DNA of 64,000 bases, from contig NZ_JBNXUM010000030.1 in assembly GCF_050563545.1 (NCBI RefSeq), positions 1-64,000 of the forward strand, read 5' to 3'. This stretch comes from Falsiroseomonas sp050563545 (GTDB lineage: Bacteria; Pseudomonadota; Alphaproteobacteria; Acetobacterales; Acetobacteraceae). Positions within the stretch are counted from its first letter, which is position 1. Each line of letters begins with the position of its first letter. Position numbers and translations under genes: made by a program. Shown in pieces: positions 26,486 to 34,393 of this stretch. Below the pieces are notes generated by a model. That model did not search any database, was not told the DNA's origin, and worked only from the letters and a program-made list of their open reading frames with translations.

Positions 26486-27565
26486 TCAGGCCGCCGCACT
26501 GGCGCGGACGGAGGCCAGCGCATTCAGAAGCTGCGCGGCGCGGCGCGTGGCCGTGTGCTCGTCCAGCGTGCGTTCCCGCGCGCGGGCGGCGATGCGGTCG
26601 CGCTGCGCCCTGTCCATGTCGAGCGCGTCCAGCACGTCGTCGGTGTCCCGCGCGAGCAGGATCTCCTCGCCGGGCGTGTAGAAGTCGGCCAGCCCGTCCC
26701 AGGCGTCGCTGATCACCGGCGTGCCGCAGGACGCGGCCTCGAATAGCCGGCCGGAGGGGCACCAGCCCAACGCCGCCATGTCCTGCCGGGTCACGTTCAG
26801 CGTCCAGCGCGAGGAGGAAAAGAAGGCGGGATGCTCGCCCGGCGGCAGATGGCGGACGAAGTGGATGTTCGGCGTCCAGGGGAAGTCGAGCGGGTATTGC
26901 GCGCCGGCAAGGACAAAGCGCGATGCCGGCCGTCGCCGCGCCGGGTCGATGAACAAGCGGTCGAGCGCGGCGTGGCGGTCGGCGGCATAGGTGCCGAGAT
27001 GCGAGAGATCCGCGGCATAGTGCGGCAGCGGCGGCGCAGGATGGTGCGCGTCCGGGTCCACGCTGCCGTAGAGTGGCACGACATGCCTTGCGCCCAGCGC
27101 TTCCCGCAGGCGTTCCGGTGCCGCGCCGCCGGTGTAGCTGAGCACCAGGTCGAAGCCGGCCAGCCCGTCGAGCGGCAGGTAGTCCGGCCGTTCCCCGCGC
27201 GCCAGGCGCGCGAGCGTGACCGGCGTGTCGAGGTCGTAGAAGACGCGGACCGGCCGCGCGGCTTCCTGCACCAGGGCGGAGGCCGCCGGACCATCCGCGC
27301 AGAAGGACGTGACGATAGCCGCATCCGCGTCGCGCAGCGCTGCCGTCGCGCGTGGCCGCACGCTGTCCCAGTCCGGATAGACCAGCGTCTCCAGCCCGGG
27401 AATGTCGAGATCGTCGCGCGCCCCGGCGTACCACGGGGTGTCGCGTTCGCAGAACAGCACGCGATGCCCCGCCGCGCCCAGCGCCCGGCACAGCGCGCGC
27501 CAGAGCGTGGCATGGCCGTTGCCCCAAGCCGAGGTGATGGACAGGCCGAAGACGACGAGCTTCAT
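26486..27565 (-). CDS. CgeB-like glycosyltransferase (left-arm copy)
   Basis: A 359-aa GT-B glycosyltransferase of the CgeB (spore-maturation-like) type. It begins KLVVFGLSITSAWGNGHAT and carries FYDLDTPVTLARLARG in the middle and SSSRWTLNVTRQDM, FEAASCGTPVISDAWDG in the nucleotide-binding half. The protein is clearly paralogous to the one at 38958-40055 at the far end of the right arm (same start and same core blocks). An upstream ATG (27577) adds four residues; I prefer the one giving MKLVV, identical to the paralogue. Acceptor unknown. Confidence 0.87.
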   Translation of the reverse strand: MKLVVFGLSITSAWGNGHATLWRALCRALGAAGHRVLFCERDTPWYAGARDDLDIPGLETLVYPDWDSVRPRATAALRDADAAIVTSFCADGPAASALVQEAARPVRVFYDLDTPVTLARLARGERPDYLPLDGLAGFDLVLSYTGGAAPERLREALGARHVVPLYGSVDPDAHHPAPPLPHYAADLSHLGTYAADRHAALDRLFIDPARRRPASRFVLAGAQYPLDFPWTPNIHFVRHLPPGEHPAFFSSSRWTLNVTRQDMAALGWCPSGRLFEAASCGTPVISDAWDGLADFYTPGEEILLARDTDDVLDALDMDRAQRDRIAARARERTLDEHTATRRAAQLLNALASVRASAAA

Positions 27566-27601
27566 GCGACCCCGCAACCGTGCTGCGGCTGCAACGCGAA
27601 T

Positions 27602-28708
27602 TCAGCGATGTTCGTTCGGTGCGCGCGCGGCGGTTTCATCACGCAGCCGGCTCGCAAGCATAGCCAGCACCGCGGCTTCTTCCGGCGGCAGTCCCGCGAG
27701 GTCGTCGCGCAGCTCGGCCTCGGCTTCCGCACCGATCTCCTCGGCCAGGCTGCCGCCGAGATAGCCTTCCAGCACGGCGGGATGGACGTAGCACTTGCGG
27801 CAGATCGTCGGCGTGTTGCCGAGCCGCGCGGACACCCGCTCGATCGCCGCGCGGATGTTGCGCTTGGCCGCGGCCTGGCTGTCCACGCGCTCGAACTCGC
27901 GCAGCGCCAGCGCCGCGAGCACGGTGCCCGCCCAGGTCCGGAAGTCCTTCGCAGTGATATCGCGGCCCGTGATCTCGCGGAGGTAGGCGTTGACGTCGGC
28001 GGAGGTGACGTCGCGGGTCTCGCCGGCCTCGTCGAGATACTGGAACAGCTCCTGCCCCGGCAGCTCCTGGCAGGCGCGCACGATGCGGGCCACGCGGCGA
28101 TCCTTGATGCCGAGGCGCCAGGTCTTGCCGCTCTTCCCCTTGAAGGCGAAGCGCAACTCGCCGCCTTCCACCTTGACGTGCCTGTCCTTCAGCGTGGTCA
28201 GGCCGTAGCTGCCGTTCTTCGCGGCGTACTCATCGTTGCCGACCCGGATCAGCGTGGTCTCCAGGAGATGCACGACGGTCGCCAGGACCTTCTCCCGCGG
28301 CAGGCCGGAGCGAGCCATGTCGGCCGTGAGGCGCTCGCGGATCGCGGGCAGGGCGCGGGCGAATTCAAGGAGGTGCTCGTACTTCGCGGCATCGCGCACT
28401 TCCCGCCAGCGCGGGTGATAGCGGTACTGCTTGCGCCCGCGCGCGTCGCGGCCGGTGGCCTGGATGTGGCCGTCGGGGTGCGGGCAGATCCAGACCTCGG
28501 TCCAGGCCGGCGGGATCGCGAGCGAGCGGATGCGCTCGAGCGTGGCCTTGTCCTTGACCGCGCCGCCCTTGGGCAGGCGGTAGGAGAAAGCCTTGCCGGC
28601 CGGCTGGCGTGCGATGCCCGGACCCTCGTCCGAGACATAGCGCAGCCCGGCCTCGGCCGCGGCGTCACGGGGGTCGACGACCGGGGCGGCGTCGTCATCG
28701 AAGGGCAT
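27602..28708 (-). CDS. eukaryotic-type DNA topoisomerase IB
   Basis: A 368-aa poxvirus/bacterial-type topoisomerase IB. It has the N-terminal wedge domain (RIRSLAIPPAWTEVWICP, HIQATGRDARGRKQYRYH), the catalytic core with RVGNDEYAAKNGSYGLTTL, the FRTWAGTVLAA segment with an active-site Arg, and the catalytic tyrosine at about residue 307 in CRKCYVHPAVL. It relaxes supercoils through a 3'-phosphotyrosyl link. It sits on the same strand inside the glycan cluster, 36 bp from the glycosyltransferase gene and 40 bp from the hydrolase gene. Its link to the cluster is unclear; it may be an insertion that is tolerated. Confidence 0.95.
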   Translation of the reverse strand: MPFDDDAAPVVDPRDAAAEAGLRYVSDEGPGIARQPAGKAFSYRLPKGGAVKDKATLERIRSLAIPPAWTEVWICPHPDGHIQATGRDARGRKQYRYHPRWREVRDAAKYEHLLEFARALPAIRERLTADMARSGLPREKVLATVVHLLETTLIRVGNDEYAAKNGSYGLTTLKDRHVKVEGGELRFAFKGKSGKTWRLGIKDRRVARIVRACQELPGQELFQYLDEAGETRDVTSADVNAYLREITGRDITAKDFRTWAGTVLAALALREFERVDSQAAAKRNIRAAIERVSARLGNTPTICRKCYVHPAVLEGYLGGSLAEEIGAEAEAELRDDLAGLPPEEAAVLAMLASRLRDETAARAPNEHR

Positions 28709-28748
28709 GAGGGAGAGAACCCGGCAGTGCGCCGCGGGTTCACCGCGG

Positions 28749-29633
28749 TCAGGCGTAGCGTCGCACCATCTCCGCACAGAAGGCGCCGAACTCCTCGGGG
28801 TGATCCGGCGGGCTCGTGTGGTGCCGGCCTGGCCCCTTGTGCTCCGGCGTGAAGCAGAAGGTGACGGTGACCTGGAAGTCGCGCAGCGCCTTCATCTGAC
28901 GGTCGAACCAGCGCAGCGCGTCGGGCCGGTAGTAATCCGCCCAGGACAGGCCGGTGCGGAGATAGGTCACGCCGAGCCGCTTCATCAGCGCGACGGACTC
29001 GTCAAGCCGGTGATCCTCGAAATGGAACCACTGGCAGAGGCCGAGCGCGGGCGTGAGATCGGCGAATGCGTCGAAGGCTGGCTTCTGGCTGCCGTCGTCC
29101 CGCACCAGGCCCATGTGGAAGTGGCGGTAGTAGGAACTGCCCTCGGCTTCCTTGTGCCGGGTCGTCGCCTCCCAGGTGCGCGGCAGGTCGTGCAGGCTGT
29201 ACCAGTGGATGCGCGGGGCACGTCCCGTCAGCAACTCCGCCGTGCGGCGCAGGCCCCAGAGCTGCACCTCCTCCGCCCCGAAGGAGGACACGCCGACCTC
29301 GCTGACCCAGACCGGCTTGTCCGTGACGGCACGGATCTCGTCCAGCTTCGCGGGCCAGTCATGGATGGACCAGAGGTTCCAGTCCAGCGGGAAGCCGTGC
29401 ACCGCGACGGCGTCCACCTGGTCCAGCACGCCCCGAGAATCCATGTTGCGCACGAAGGCCGGGTCGATCGGCGACATGCCGCCCAGCACCCGCGGCAGCG
29501 TGGGATGCGCATCGCGGATCGCGCGGCCGGCGGCGATGGCGGTCTCGGCGAAGCGGCGCCAGCCCGGATCGAGCTCGGGATCCCAGTGCGACTTGTTGTT
29601 CGGCTCGTTCCAGATCATGGCCGCTTCGATCAT
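28749..29633 (-). CDS. glycoside hydrolase (clan GH-A-like), apparently circularly permuted
   Basis: A 294-aa TIM-barrel hydrolase resembling GH39/GH5-like beta-glycosidases. The acid/base motif WNEPNN is at residues 8-13 (E10), directly at the N terminus, and the nucleophile is E112 in VWVSEVGVSS; IHWYSLHD then marks strand 8. After this come segments that normally precede NEP: VTYLRTGLSWADYY (strand 2), VTVTFCFTPEHKG (strand 3) and the closing PEEFGAFCAEMVRRYA, which in ordinary family members leads straight into WEIWNEPN. So the barrel order looks rotated. Start ATG overlaps the methyltransferase stop (ATGA). No signal peptide. May act on the cluster's glycan or lend a binding fold. Confidence 0.78.
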   Translation of the reverse strand: MIEAAMIWNEPNNKSHWDPELDPGWRRFAETAIAAGRAIRDAHPTLPRVLGGMSPIDPAFVRNMDSRGVLDQVDAVAVHGFPLDWNLWSIHDWPAKLDEIRAVTDKPVWVSEVGVSSFGAEEVQLWGLRRTAELLTGRAPRIHWYSLHDLPRTWEATTRHKEAEGSSYYRHFHMGLVRDDGSQKPAFDAFADLTPALGLCQWFHFEDHRLDESVALMKRLGVTYLRTGLSWADYYRPDALRWFDRQMKALRDFQVTVTFCFTPEHKGPGRHHTSPPDHPEEFGAFCAEMVRRYA

Positions 29634-30385
29634 GCGCGGGACCTCGCGGGGTAGACGGCCTCGGCGCCCTCGGGTGCGGCGACACGACGGCAGACATAGA
29701 CCTCGGCCTCGGGGTGGGCGGCGATGGCGAAGCCGGCGGAACGCAGCATCGCCTCGGCGCAGGCGCGGTTCGGCACCCACCAGTTCGTCCAGTCGCCTGC
29801 GTAGCGATGCTCCACGAAATGCAGCTTCGGCCAGGCGCGGTCGTCGAAGGGGCGCGTGTCCTGGAAAGCGTAGTCGTCCTCCAGCTGCGCCACGGTGTCC
29901 GCGCCGCGCTGCATGGACTGGAACACCAGCAGGTCGCGCGCTGCATGCTCGTGGATCAGGTCGAGCGCCAGCAGGGGATGGCGCAGGTGGTAGAGCACGC
30001 CGAGGAAGAGCACGATGTCGAAGCGCTCCCCCAGTGCGCCGACGTCGTAGACCGAGAGCTGGCGGAACTCGATCTCCTGGCCCGTGACCTCGGCGGCGAA
30101 GCGTGCCTGGGCGAGGTAATCCGCGTCGGAATCAATGCCGACGACGCGGGCGGCGCCGCGGCGCTTCATCTCGATGCTGTAGAAGCCGCCGTTGCAGCCG
30201 ATGTCGAGCACGCTGCGCCCGGTCAGGTCGGCAGGGATTGCATGCGCGAAGTGCCGCCACTTGACCGCGGGATAGTCGCCAAGGAAGTGGTCCGGAGCCG
30301 TGCGCACGCCGCCGAGATCCAGGTTGTGGAACCACGGCCCGAGCGCGGCCGCGCGTTCGCGGATGGTCTCGCGGTCCAGGATCAT
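29630..30385 (-). CDS. SAM-dependent methyltransferase, TIGR04290-like
   Basis: A 251-aa methyltransferase. SAM site SVLDIGCNGGFYSIEMKRRG at about residue 57, RVVGIDSDADYLAQA, then FDIVLFLGVLYHLRHPLLAL, and a C-terminal region rich in W (WTNWWVPNRACAEAML). It resembles the tRNA mo5U-type CmoB fold and, from memory, the family called Rta_06860 (TIGR04290) that recurs in the 'rhizo-twelve' cassette. It overlaps the phosphatase gene (ATGA) and the hydrolase gene. Probably methylates the cluster product; family name is recalled, not searched. Confidence 0.85.
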   Translation of the reverse strand: MILDRETIRERAAALGPWFHNLDLGGVRTAPDHFLGDYPAVKWRHFAHAIPADLTGRSVLDIGCNGGFYSIEMKRRGAARVVGIDSDADYLAQARFAAEVTGQEIEFRQLSVYDVGALGERFDIVLFLGVLYHLRHPLLALDLIHEHAARDLLVFQSMQRGADTVAQLEDDYAFQDTRPFDDRAWPKLHFVEHRYAGDWTNWWVPNRACAEAMLRSAGFAIAAHPEAEVYVCRRVAAPEGAEAVYPARSRA

Positions 30386-30969
30386 GCGGCCTCCGCCAGC
30401 AGGTTCATCCAGAGCACCCGTCCGCCACCGGGCCAGAGCTCGATCGCGCTGAGCGAGGCCGGCGCGATGTCGAAGCGCTGATGCGCGTCCAGCGACAGGC
30501 CGAGGAAGGCCGCGAGCGCCGCCTTGATCACGTCGCCATGGCTGATGGCGAGAACCGGGCCGCCCTGCGGCAGCGCCTCGATCCAGCGCAGGATGCGGGA
30601 CTGCGCCTCGTGCATCGCCTCCCCGCCGGGCGGGCGGCCAACGCCGCGCTGCTCGTTCCAGCAGCGCCAGGCAGGCTCGGCGGCGAGAGACGCGATCTCG
30701 CGTCCCGTCCATTCGCCATAGTCCAGCTCGTCAAGCGCATCGGCGACGTCCACCGGCCGCTTCAGGCTAGTCGCGACGATTGCCGCGGTTTCGCGCGCGC
30801 GCCGACGCGGGCTCGCCACCAGCATGGATGGCGGGCGCGCCAGAAGTCGCGCAGTCAGCGCCGCGGCTTGCGCCCGCCCGACCTCGGTCAGCCCTGTCTC
30901 GTCCGTACGACCGCTCAGCACTTGGCCGGCGCCCCGATGCGCGGCATGCCGTGCCAACAGCAGGATCAT
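30382..30969 (-). CDS. histidine phosphatase family protein
   Basis: A 195-aa phosphoglycerate-mutase-like phosphatase. The catalytic RHA motif is in LLLARHAAHRG (a variant of RHG), LDELDYGEWTGREI is the usual acid-containing block, and AISHGDVIKAALAAFL holds the second catalytic histidine. It overlaps both neighbouring genes. In the context of an inositol-3-phosphate synthase just upstream, removal of phosphate from inositol phosphate or a glycosyl-inositol phosphate intermediate is a reasonable inference, but cobalamin-type or sugar-phosphate substrates are possible. Confidence 0.9.
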   Translation of the reverse strand: MILLLARHAAHRGAGQVLSGRTDETGLTEVGRAQAAALTARLLARPPSMLVASPRRRARETAAIVATSLKRPVDVADALDELDYGEWTGREIASLAAEPAWRCWNEQRGVGRPPGGEAMHEAQSRILRWIEALPQGGPVLAISHGDVIKAALAAFLGLSLDAHQRFDIAPASLSAIELWPGGGRVLWMNLLAEAA

Positions 30970-32039
30970 GCCGTGCCCGCCACGAAGCGCTGCGTCGCCT
31001 CATGCGCGTCATGGTCCGTCATCTGACGCGGCGGCGACTTCATGAACCAGGCGGAGGGCGCGTCCAGCGCGCCGCCGATGCCGCGGTCGCGCGCAACCTT
31101 GGCGCAGCGAACCGCATCCATCACGATGCCCGCGGAATTGGGACTGTCCCAGACCTCGAGCTTCACTTCCACGTTCAGCGGCGCCCCGCCGAAGCTCGTG
31201 CCCTCCATCCGGATGTAGGCCCATTTGCGGTCGTCCAGCCACGGCACGAAGTCGCTCGGGCCGACATGCACGTCGGATTCGCGCGGCACGACATCCATCT
31301 GGCTCGTCACCGCACGGGTCTTGGAGATCTTCTTCGACGTCAGCCGCTCGCGCTCCAGCATGTTGAGGAAGTCGGTGTTGCCGCCAAAGTTAAGCTGATA
31401 GGTGCGGTCCAGCCGCACGCCTCGCTCACGGAATAGATGAGCGAGCGCGCGGTGCAGGATAGTGGCGCCGAGCTGGCTCTTGATGTCGTCGCCGATCAGC
31501 GGCAATGCGCGTTCCTCGAAGCGCTTGCGCCAGGCGGGGTCGGAGGCAATGAAGACCGGTATGCAGTTGACGAAGGCGCAGCCGGCAGCAAGCGCGGCTT
31601 CGGCGTAGTGCTCCGTCGCCCGCTGCGAGCCCACGGGAAGCCAGGAAACCAGGATCTCGGTGCCGCTCCGGCGCAGGACGTCGGCCACGTCGCAGGGCGG
31701 CGTGGCATCCTCCTCGATCTCATCGGCGAGGTAGCGGCCGAGGCCGTCCAGCGTCGGGCCGCGGCGCACCGTTACGCCGGTCGCGGGCACTTCCGCGAAG
31801 CGCAGCGTGTTGTTGGGATCGGCACCGATGGCTTCCGCGATGTCGCGTCCGACCTTGCCGGCGGCGACGTCGAAGGCGCTCACCACTTCGATGTCGCCCA
31901 CGCGGTAGCCGCCGAGATCGGGATGCGGCAAGCCGGGCTCGGGTGACTGCGCATCACGGTAGCGGACCAGCCCCTGCACGAAGGACGACGCGCAATTACC
32001 CACGCCGGCGATGCCGACCCTCACCGTGCCGCCTGCCAC
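30966..32039 (-). CDS. ino1: inositol-3-phosphate synthase
   Basis: A 357-aa myo-inositol-1(3)-phosphate synthase of the short, actinobacterial/archaeal type. The NAD loop is VRVGIAGVGNCASSFVQG; core blocks TYQLNFGGNTDFLNM, TSKKISKT, and the region TSFGGAPLNVEVKLEVWDSP with SAGIVMDAVRCAKVA are diagnostic. It converts glucose 6-phosphate to inositol phosphate. As the first gene of the leftward arm, divergent from the epimerase genes, it indicates that inositol feeds this pathway. The ATG is preceded by the 192-bp shared promoter region. Confidence 0.95.
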   Translation of the reverse strand: MAGGTVRVGIAGVGNCASSFVQGLVRYRDAQSPEPGLPHPDLGGYRVGDIEVVSAFDVAAGKVGRDIAEAIGADPNNTLRFAEVPATGVTVRRGPTLDGLGRYLADEIEEDATPPCDVADVLRRSGTEILVSWLPVGSQRATEHYAEAALAAGCAFVNCIPVFIASDPAWRKRFEERALPLIGDDIKSQLGATILHRALAHLFRERGVRLDRTYQLNFGGNTDFLNMLERERLTSKKISKTRAVTSQMDVVPRESDVHVGPSDFVPWLDDRKWAYIRMEGTSFGGAPLNVEVKLEVWDSPNSAGIVMDAVRCAKVARDRGIGGALDAPSAWFMKSPPRQMTDHDAHEATQRFVAGTA

Positions 32040-32231
32040 GCACCGCCCTCCGTTCCCGCCGCGTTGCGACGCCGAAACCCCTCATGCGCGCAAGCGTTCC
32101 GTCGCGCCGTCACCCCTTTGCACCGGACACCGCATTGTGACGCCTACGTGCTGCACCGCATTCGCGCCGTTGCGTTCCGAATCACGGTCGCTGGCGCTTG
32201 CCGCCGCGTCGTACGCAACGGAGGGCAGCGC
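32040..32231. promoter_or_regulatory. divergent control region of the glycan cluster
   Basis: The 192-bp gap between the two arms must carry promoters for both. It contains a direct repeat CACCGCATT at 32128-32136 and 32154-32162 (26-bp spacing, so about the same helix face is possible with 2.5 turns), and an inverted repeat GTTGCGT (32169-32175) / ACGCAAC (32213-32219) just before the ribosome binding site of the right arm, which could form a leader stem. No sigma-70 boxes could be called with confidence. Confidence 0.45.
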
Positions 32232-33344
32232 GTGGCCGATCGGATTCTCATCACCGGTGGGGCGGGTTTCATCGGCTGTCATCTCGCCAGGCTGCTGCTG
32301 CGGCGCGGCCATCGCGTGCGCGTGCTGGACAGCCTGATCGAGCAGGTGCACGGCGACGCGTCGCGCGCGCGCGGGCTTCCCGCGGATGCGGAACTCGTCA
32401 TTGGCGACATACGCGACATCGCAATGCTGAGGCGCGCGCTTGTCGGGGTGGACAAGGTGGTGCACCTCGCCGCCGAGGTCGGCGTCGGGCAGAGCATGTA
32501 TGCCGTCGACCGCTACGTCTCGGTCAACGACCAGGGCACCGCGGTGCTGTTCCAGGCGTTGATCGAGAAGCCCGTGGCGCGCGTCGTGGTCGCGTCGTCG
32601 ATGAGCGTCTACGGCGAAGGGCTGTACCGCGACGCCGATGGCGCACTGCACGAGTCCGTCACGCGTAAGCCGCGCGCGTCCGGCGAGCCCTGGGATCCGC
32701 TGGACGCGCAGGGCCGCCCGCTGGTGCCGGTGCCGACGCCGGAGACGAAGCGGCCCGCGCTGGCGTCGGTCTACGCCATCACGAAATACGCGCAGGAACG
32801 GCTGACGCTGACGCTGGCGCCGGCCTACGGCATGGAAGGCGTCGCGCTGCGCCTGTGGAACGCCTACGGGCCAGGTCAGGCGCTGTCCAACCCTTATACC
32901 GGCGTGCTGGCGATCTTCGCGGCCCGCCTGCAGAACGGCCAGCCGCCGGTCATCTTCGAGGACGGGCGCCAGCGCCGCGACTTCGTCCATGTCGAGGACG
33001 TCGCGCGCGCCTTCCTGCTTGCGCTCGAACGACCGGAGGCCGCGGGCGGCGTCTTCAACATCGGCAGTGGAGAGGAGCGCACGGTCGCCGAGGTCGCGCT
33101 GTTGCTGGCCGAGGCGATGGAACGCCGTGGCATCGCGCCGGAGATCGCGGACAAGGCGCGTGCCGGCGACATCCGGCATTGCGTGCCGGACCTGTCGCTC
33201 GCGCGGGCGCGCCTCGGCTACGTCGCGCAGCGCGACTTCCGCGACGGACTGGCGGAGCTGGCGCATTGGGTGGCGCGACAGCAGGCGGAAGACCGCGTCC
33301 ACCAGGCGCGGCGCGAACTTGAAGCACGGGGCCTGGTGGCGTGA
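32232..33344 (+). CDS. NAD-dependent epimerase/dehydratase (first of two)
   Basis: A 370-aa extended SDR enzyme. Rossmann motif ITGGAGFIGCHLARLLL, catalytic YAITKYAQE (YxxxK), LWNAYGPGQALSNPYTG and FVHVEDVARAFLLAL blocks place it with UDP-glucose 4-epimerase/dTDP-glucose dehydratase relatives. It contains a cluster-specific insert around RKPRASGEPWDPLDAQGRP. The GTG at 32232 is chosen because GGAGGG is just upstream and the Rossmann strand begins three residues later; longer starts lack support. The stop overlaps the next GTG. Confidence 0.88.
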   Translation: MADRILITGGAGFIGCHLARLLLRRGHRVRVLDSLIEQVHGDASRARGLPADAELVIGDIRDIAMLRRALVGVDKVVHLAAEVGVGQSMYAVDRYVSVNDQGTAVLFQALIEKPVARVVVASSMSVYGEGLYRDADGALHESVTRKPRASGEPWDPLDAQGRPLVPVPTPETKRPALASVYAITKYAQERLTLTLAPAYGMEGVALRLWNAYGPGQALSNPYTGVLAIFAARLQNGQPPVIFEDGRQRRDFVHVEDVARAFLLALERPEAAGGVFNIGSGEERTVAEVALLLAEAMERRGIAPEIADKARAGDIRHCVPDLSLARARLGYVAQRDFRDGLAELAHWVARQQAEDRVHQARRELEARGLVA

Positions 33345-34393
33345 GCCGGCTGCTGGTCACCGGTGGCGCCGGCTTCATCGGTGCGAATCTGTCGGACAGG
33401 CTGGCCCAGGCCGGGCATGACGTGGTCGTCTTCGACGCGCTGCGACGCCCTGGCGTGTCGCGCAACCTGTCCTGGCTGCGGGGCCGCCATCCGAAGCGCA
33501 TCCACGCGGCGATAGGCGATATCCGCGACGGGTCGGCGCTGGACGCAGCGCTGCGCGACGTGGATGGCGTGTTCCACCTGGCTGCCCAGGTCGCGGTGAC
33601 GACCAGCCTCGTCGAGCCAGCAGAGGATTTCGCGGTCAACCTGCAGGGCACCTTCCAGCTTCTGGACTTGCTGCGCCGCCGGCCGGGCCCGCCCTGTCCC
33701 CTGGTCTTTGCCAGCACCAACAAGGTCTATGGCGACCTCGGCGATGTCGCATTGCGACACGATGGGGACGCCTGGCTGCCGGAGGCGATCGGCCTGCGCC
33801 GCCTAGGTGTGGCGGAGGACCGGCCGCTCGACTTCCACACACCCTACGGGTGTTCCAAGGGCGCGGCCGACCAGTACGTGCTGGACTTCGCGCGCAGCTA
33901 CGGCATGCCCGCAGCGGTGCTGCGGATGAGCTGCATCTACGGACCGCGCCAGATGGGGACCGAAGACCAGGGCTGGGTCGCGCATTTCCTGATCCGCGCC
34001 CTGCGCGACGAGCGCGTCACGCTCTACGGTGACGGCGCGCAGGTCCGCGACATCCTGCATGTAGACGATGCTGTCGCGGCCTGGATCGGCGCCTGGCGGA
34101 ACATGGACCGGGTGGCCGGCCGGGCCTTCAACCTCGGCGGCGGGCCGGCCAACGCCGTCAGCCTCGTGCAGCTGCTGGAGGCGATCGGAGAGATCACCGG
34201 CCGGCCGGTCGGCGTGGAATACGGCCCGGCGCGCGCCGGCGACCAGCGCTGGTTCGTCGCGGATGCGCGCGCGATCCGCAGCGCCTTGAGCCTGCCGGAA
34301 CCGGTGCCCTGGAAGATCGGCATCCGGCACCTCGCGGAATGGCTGGCCGAGGAAGGGATCGGCGCGCGCAAGCTGGAGGAGGCGCTGCGTTGA
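33341..34393 (+). CDS. NAD-dependent epimerase (CDP-paratose 2-epimerase-like)
   Basis: A 350-aa extended SDR. Rossmann motif LVTGGAGFIGANL, the segment FASTNKVYGDL typical of CDP-tyvelose/paratose 2-epimerases, the catalytic YGCSKGAADQYVLDF and the IYGPRQMGTEDQGWVAHFL block. It should epimerise or dehydrate a nucleotide sugar. The GTG start overlaps the stop of the first epimerase gene (GTGA), and its own stop overlaps the radical SAM TTG start, so the three are translated as a coupled unit. Confidence 0.88.
   Translation: MSRLLVTGGAGFIGANLSDRLAQAGHDVVVFDALRRPGVSRNLSWLRGRHPKRIHAAIGDIRDGSALDAALRDVDGVFHLAAQVAVTTSLVEPAEDFAVNLQGTFQLLDLLRRRPGPPCPLVFASTNKVYGDLGDVALRHDGDAWLPEAIGLRRLGVAEDRPLDFHTPYGCSKGAADQYVLDFARSYGMPAAVLRMSCIYGPRQMGTEDQGWVAHFLIRALRDERVTLYGDGAQVRDILHVDDAVAAWIGAWRNMDRVAGRAFNLGGGPANAVSLVQLLEAIGEITGRPVGVEYGPARAGDQRWFVADARAIRSALSLPEPVPWKIGIRHLAEWLAEEGIGARKLEEALR

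Noticed and set aside
28749..29780. Glycoside hydrolase treated as 5'-truncated, or extended upstream to 29780
   Set aside because: The upstream in-frame extension overlaps the methyltransferase coding region and is low complexity, while the segments missing at the N terminus are present at the C terminus, favouring permutation over truncation.
22890..32039. A complete mycothiol pathway
   Set aside because: No CysRS-like ligase is present and the acyltransferase resembles BioF2/CelD-like proteins rather than MshD, so only the early logic is shared.
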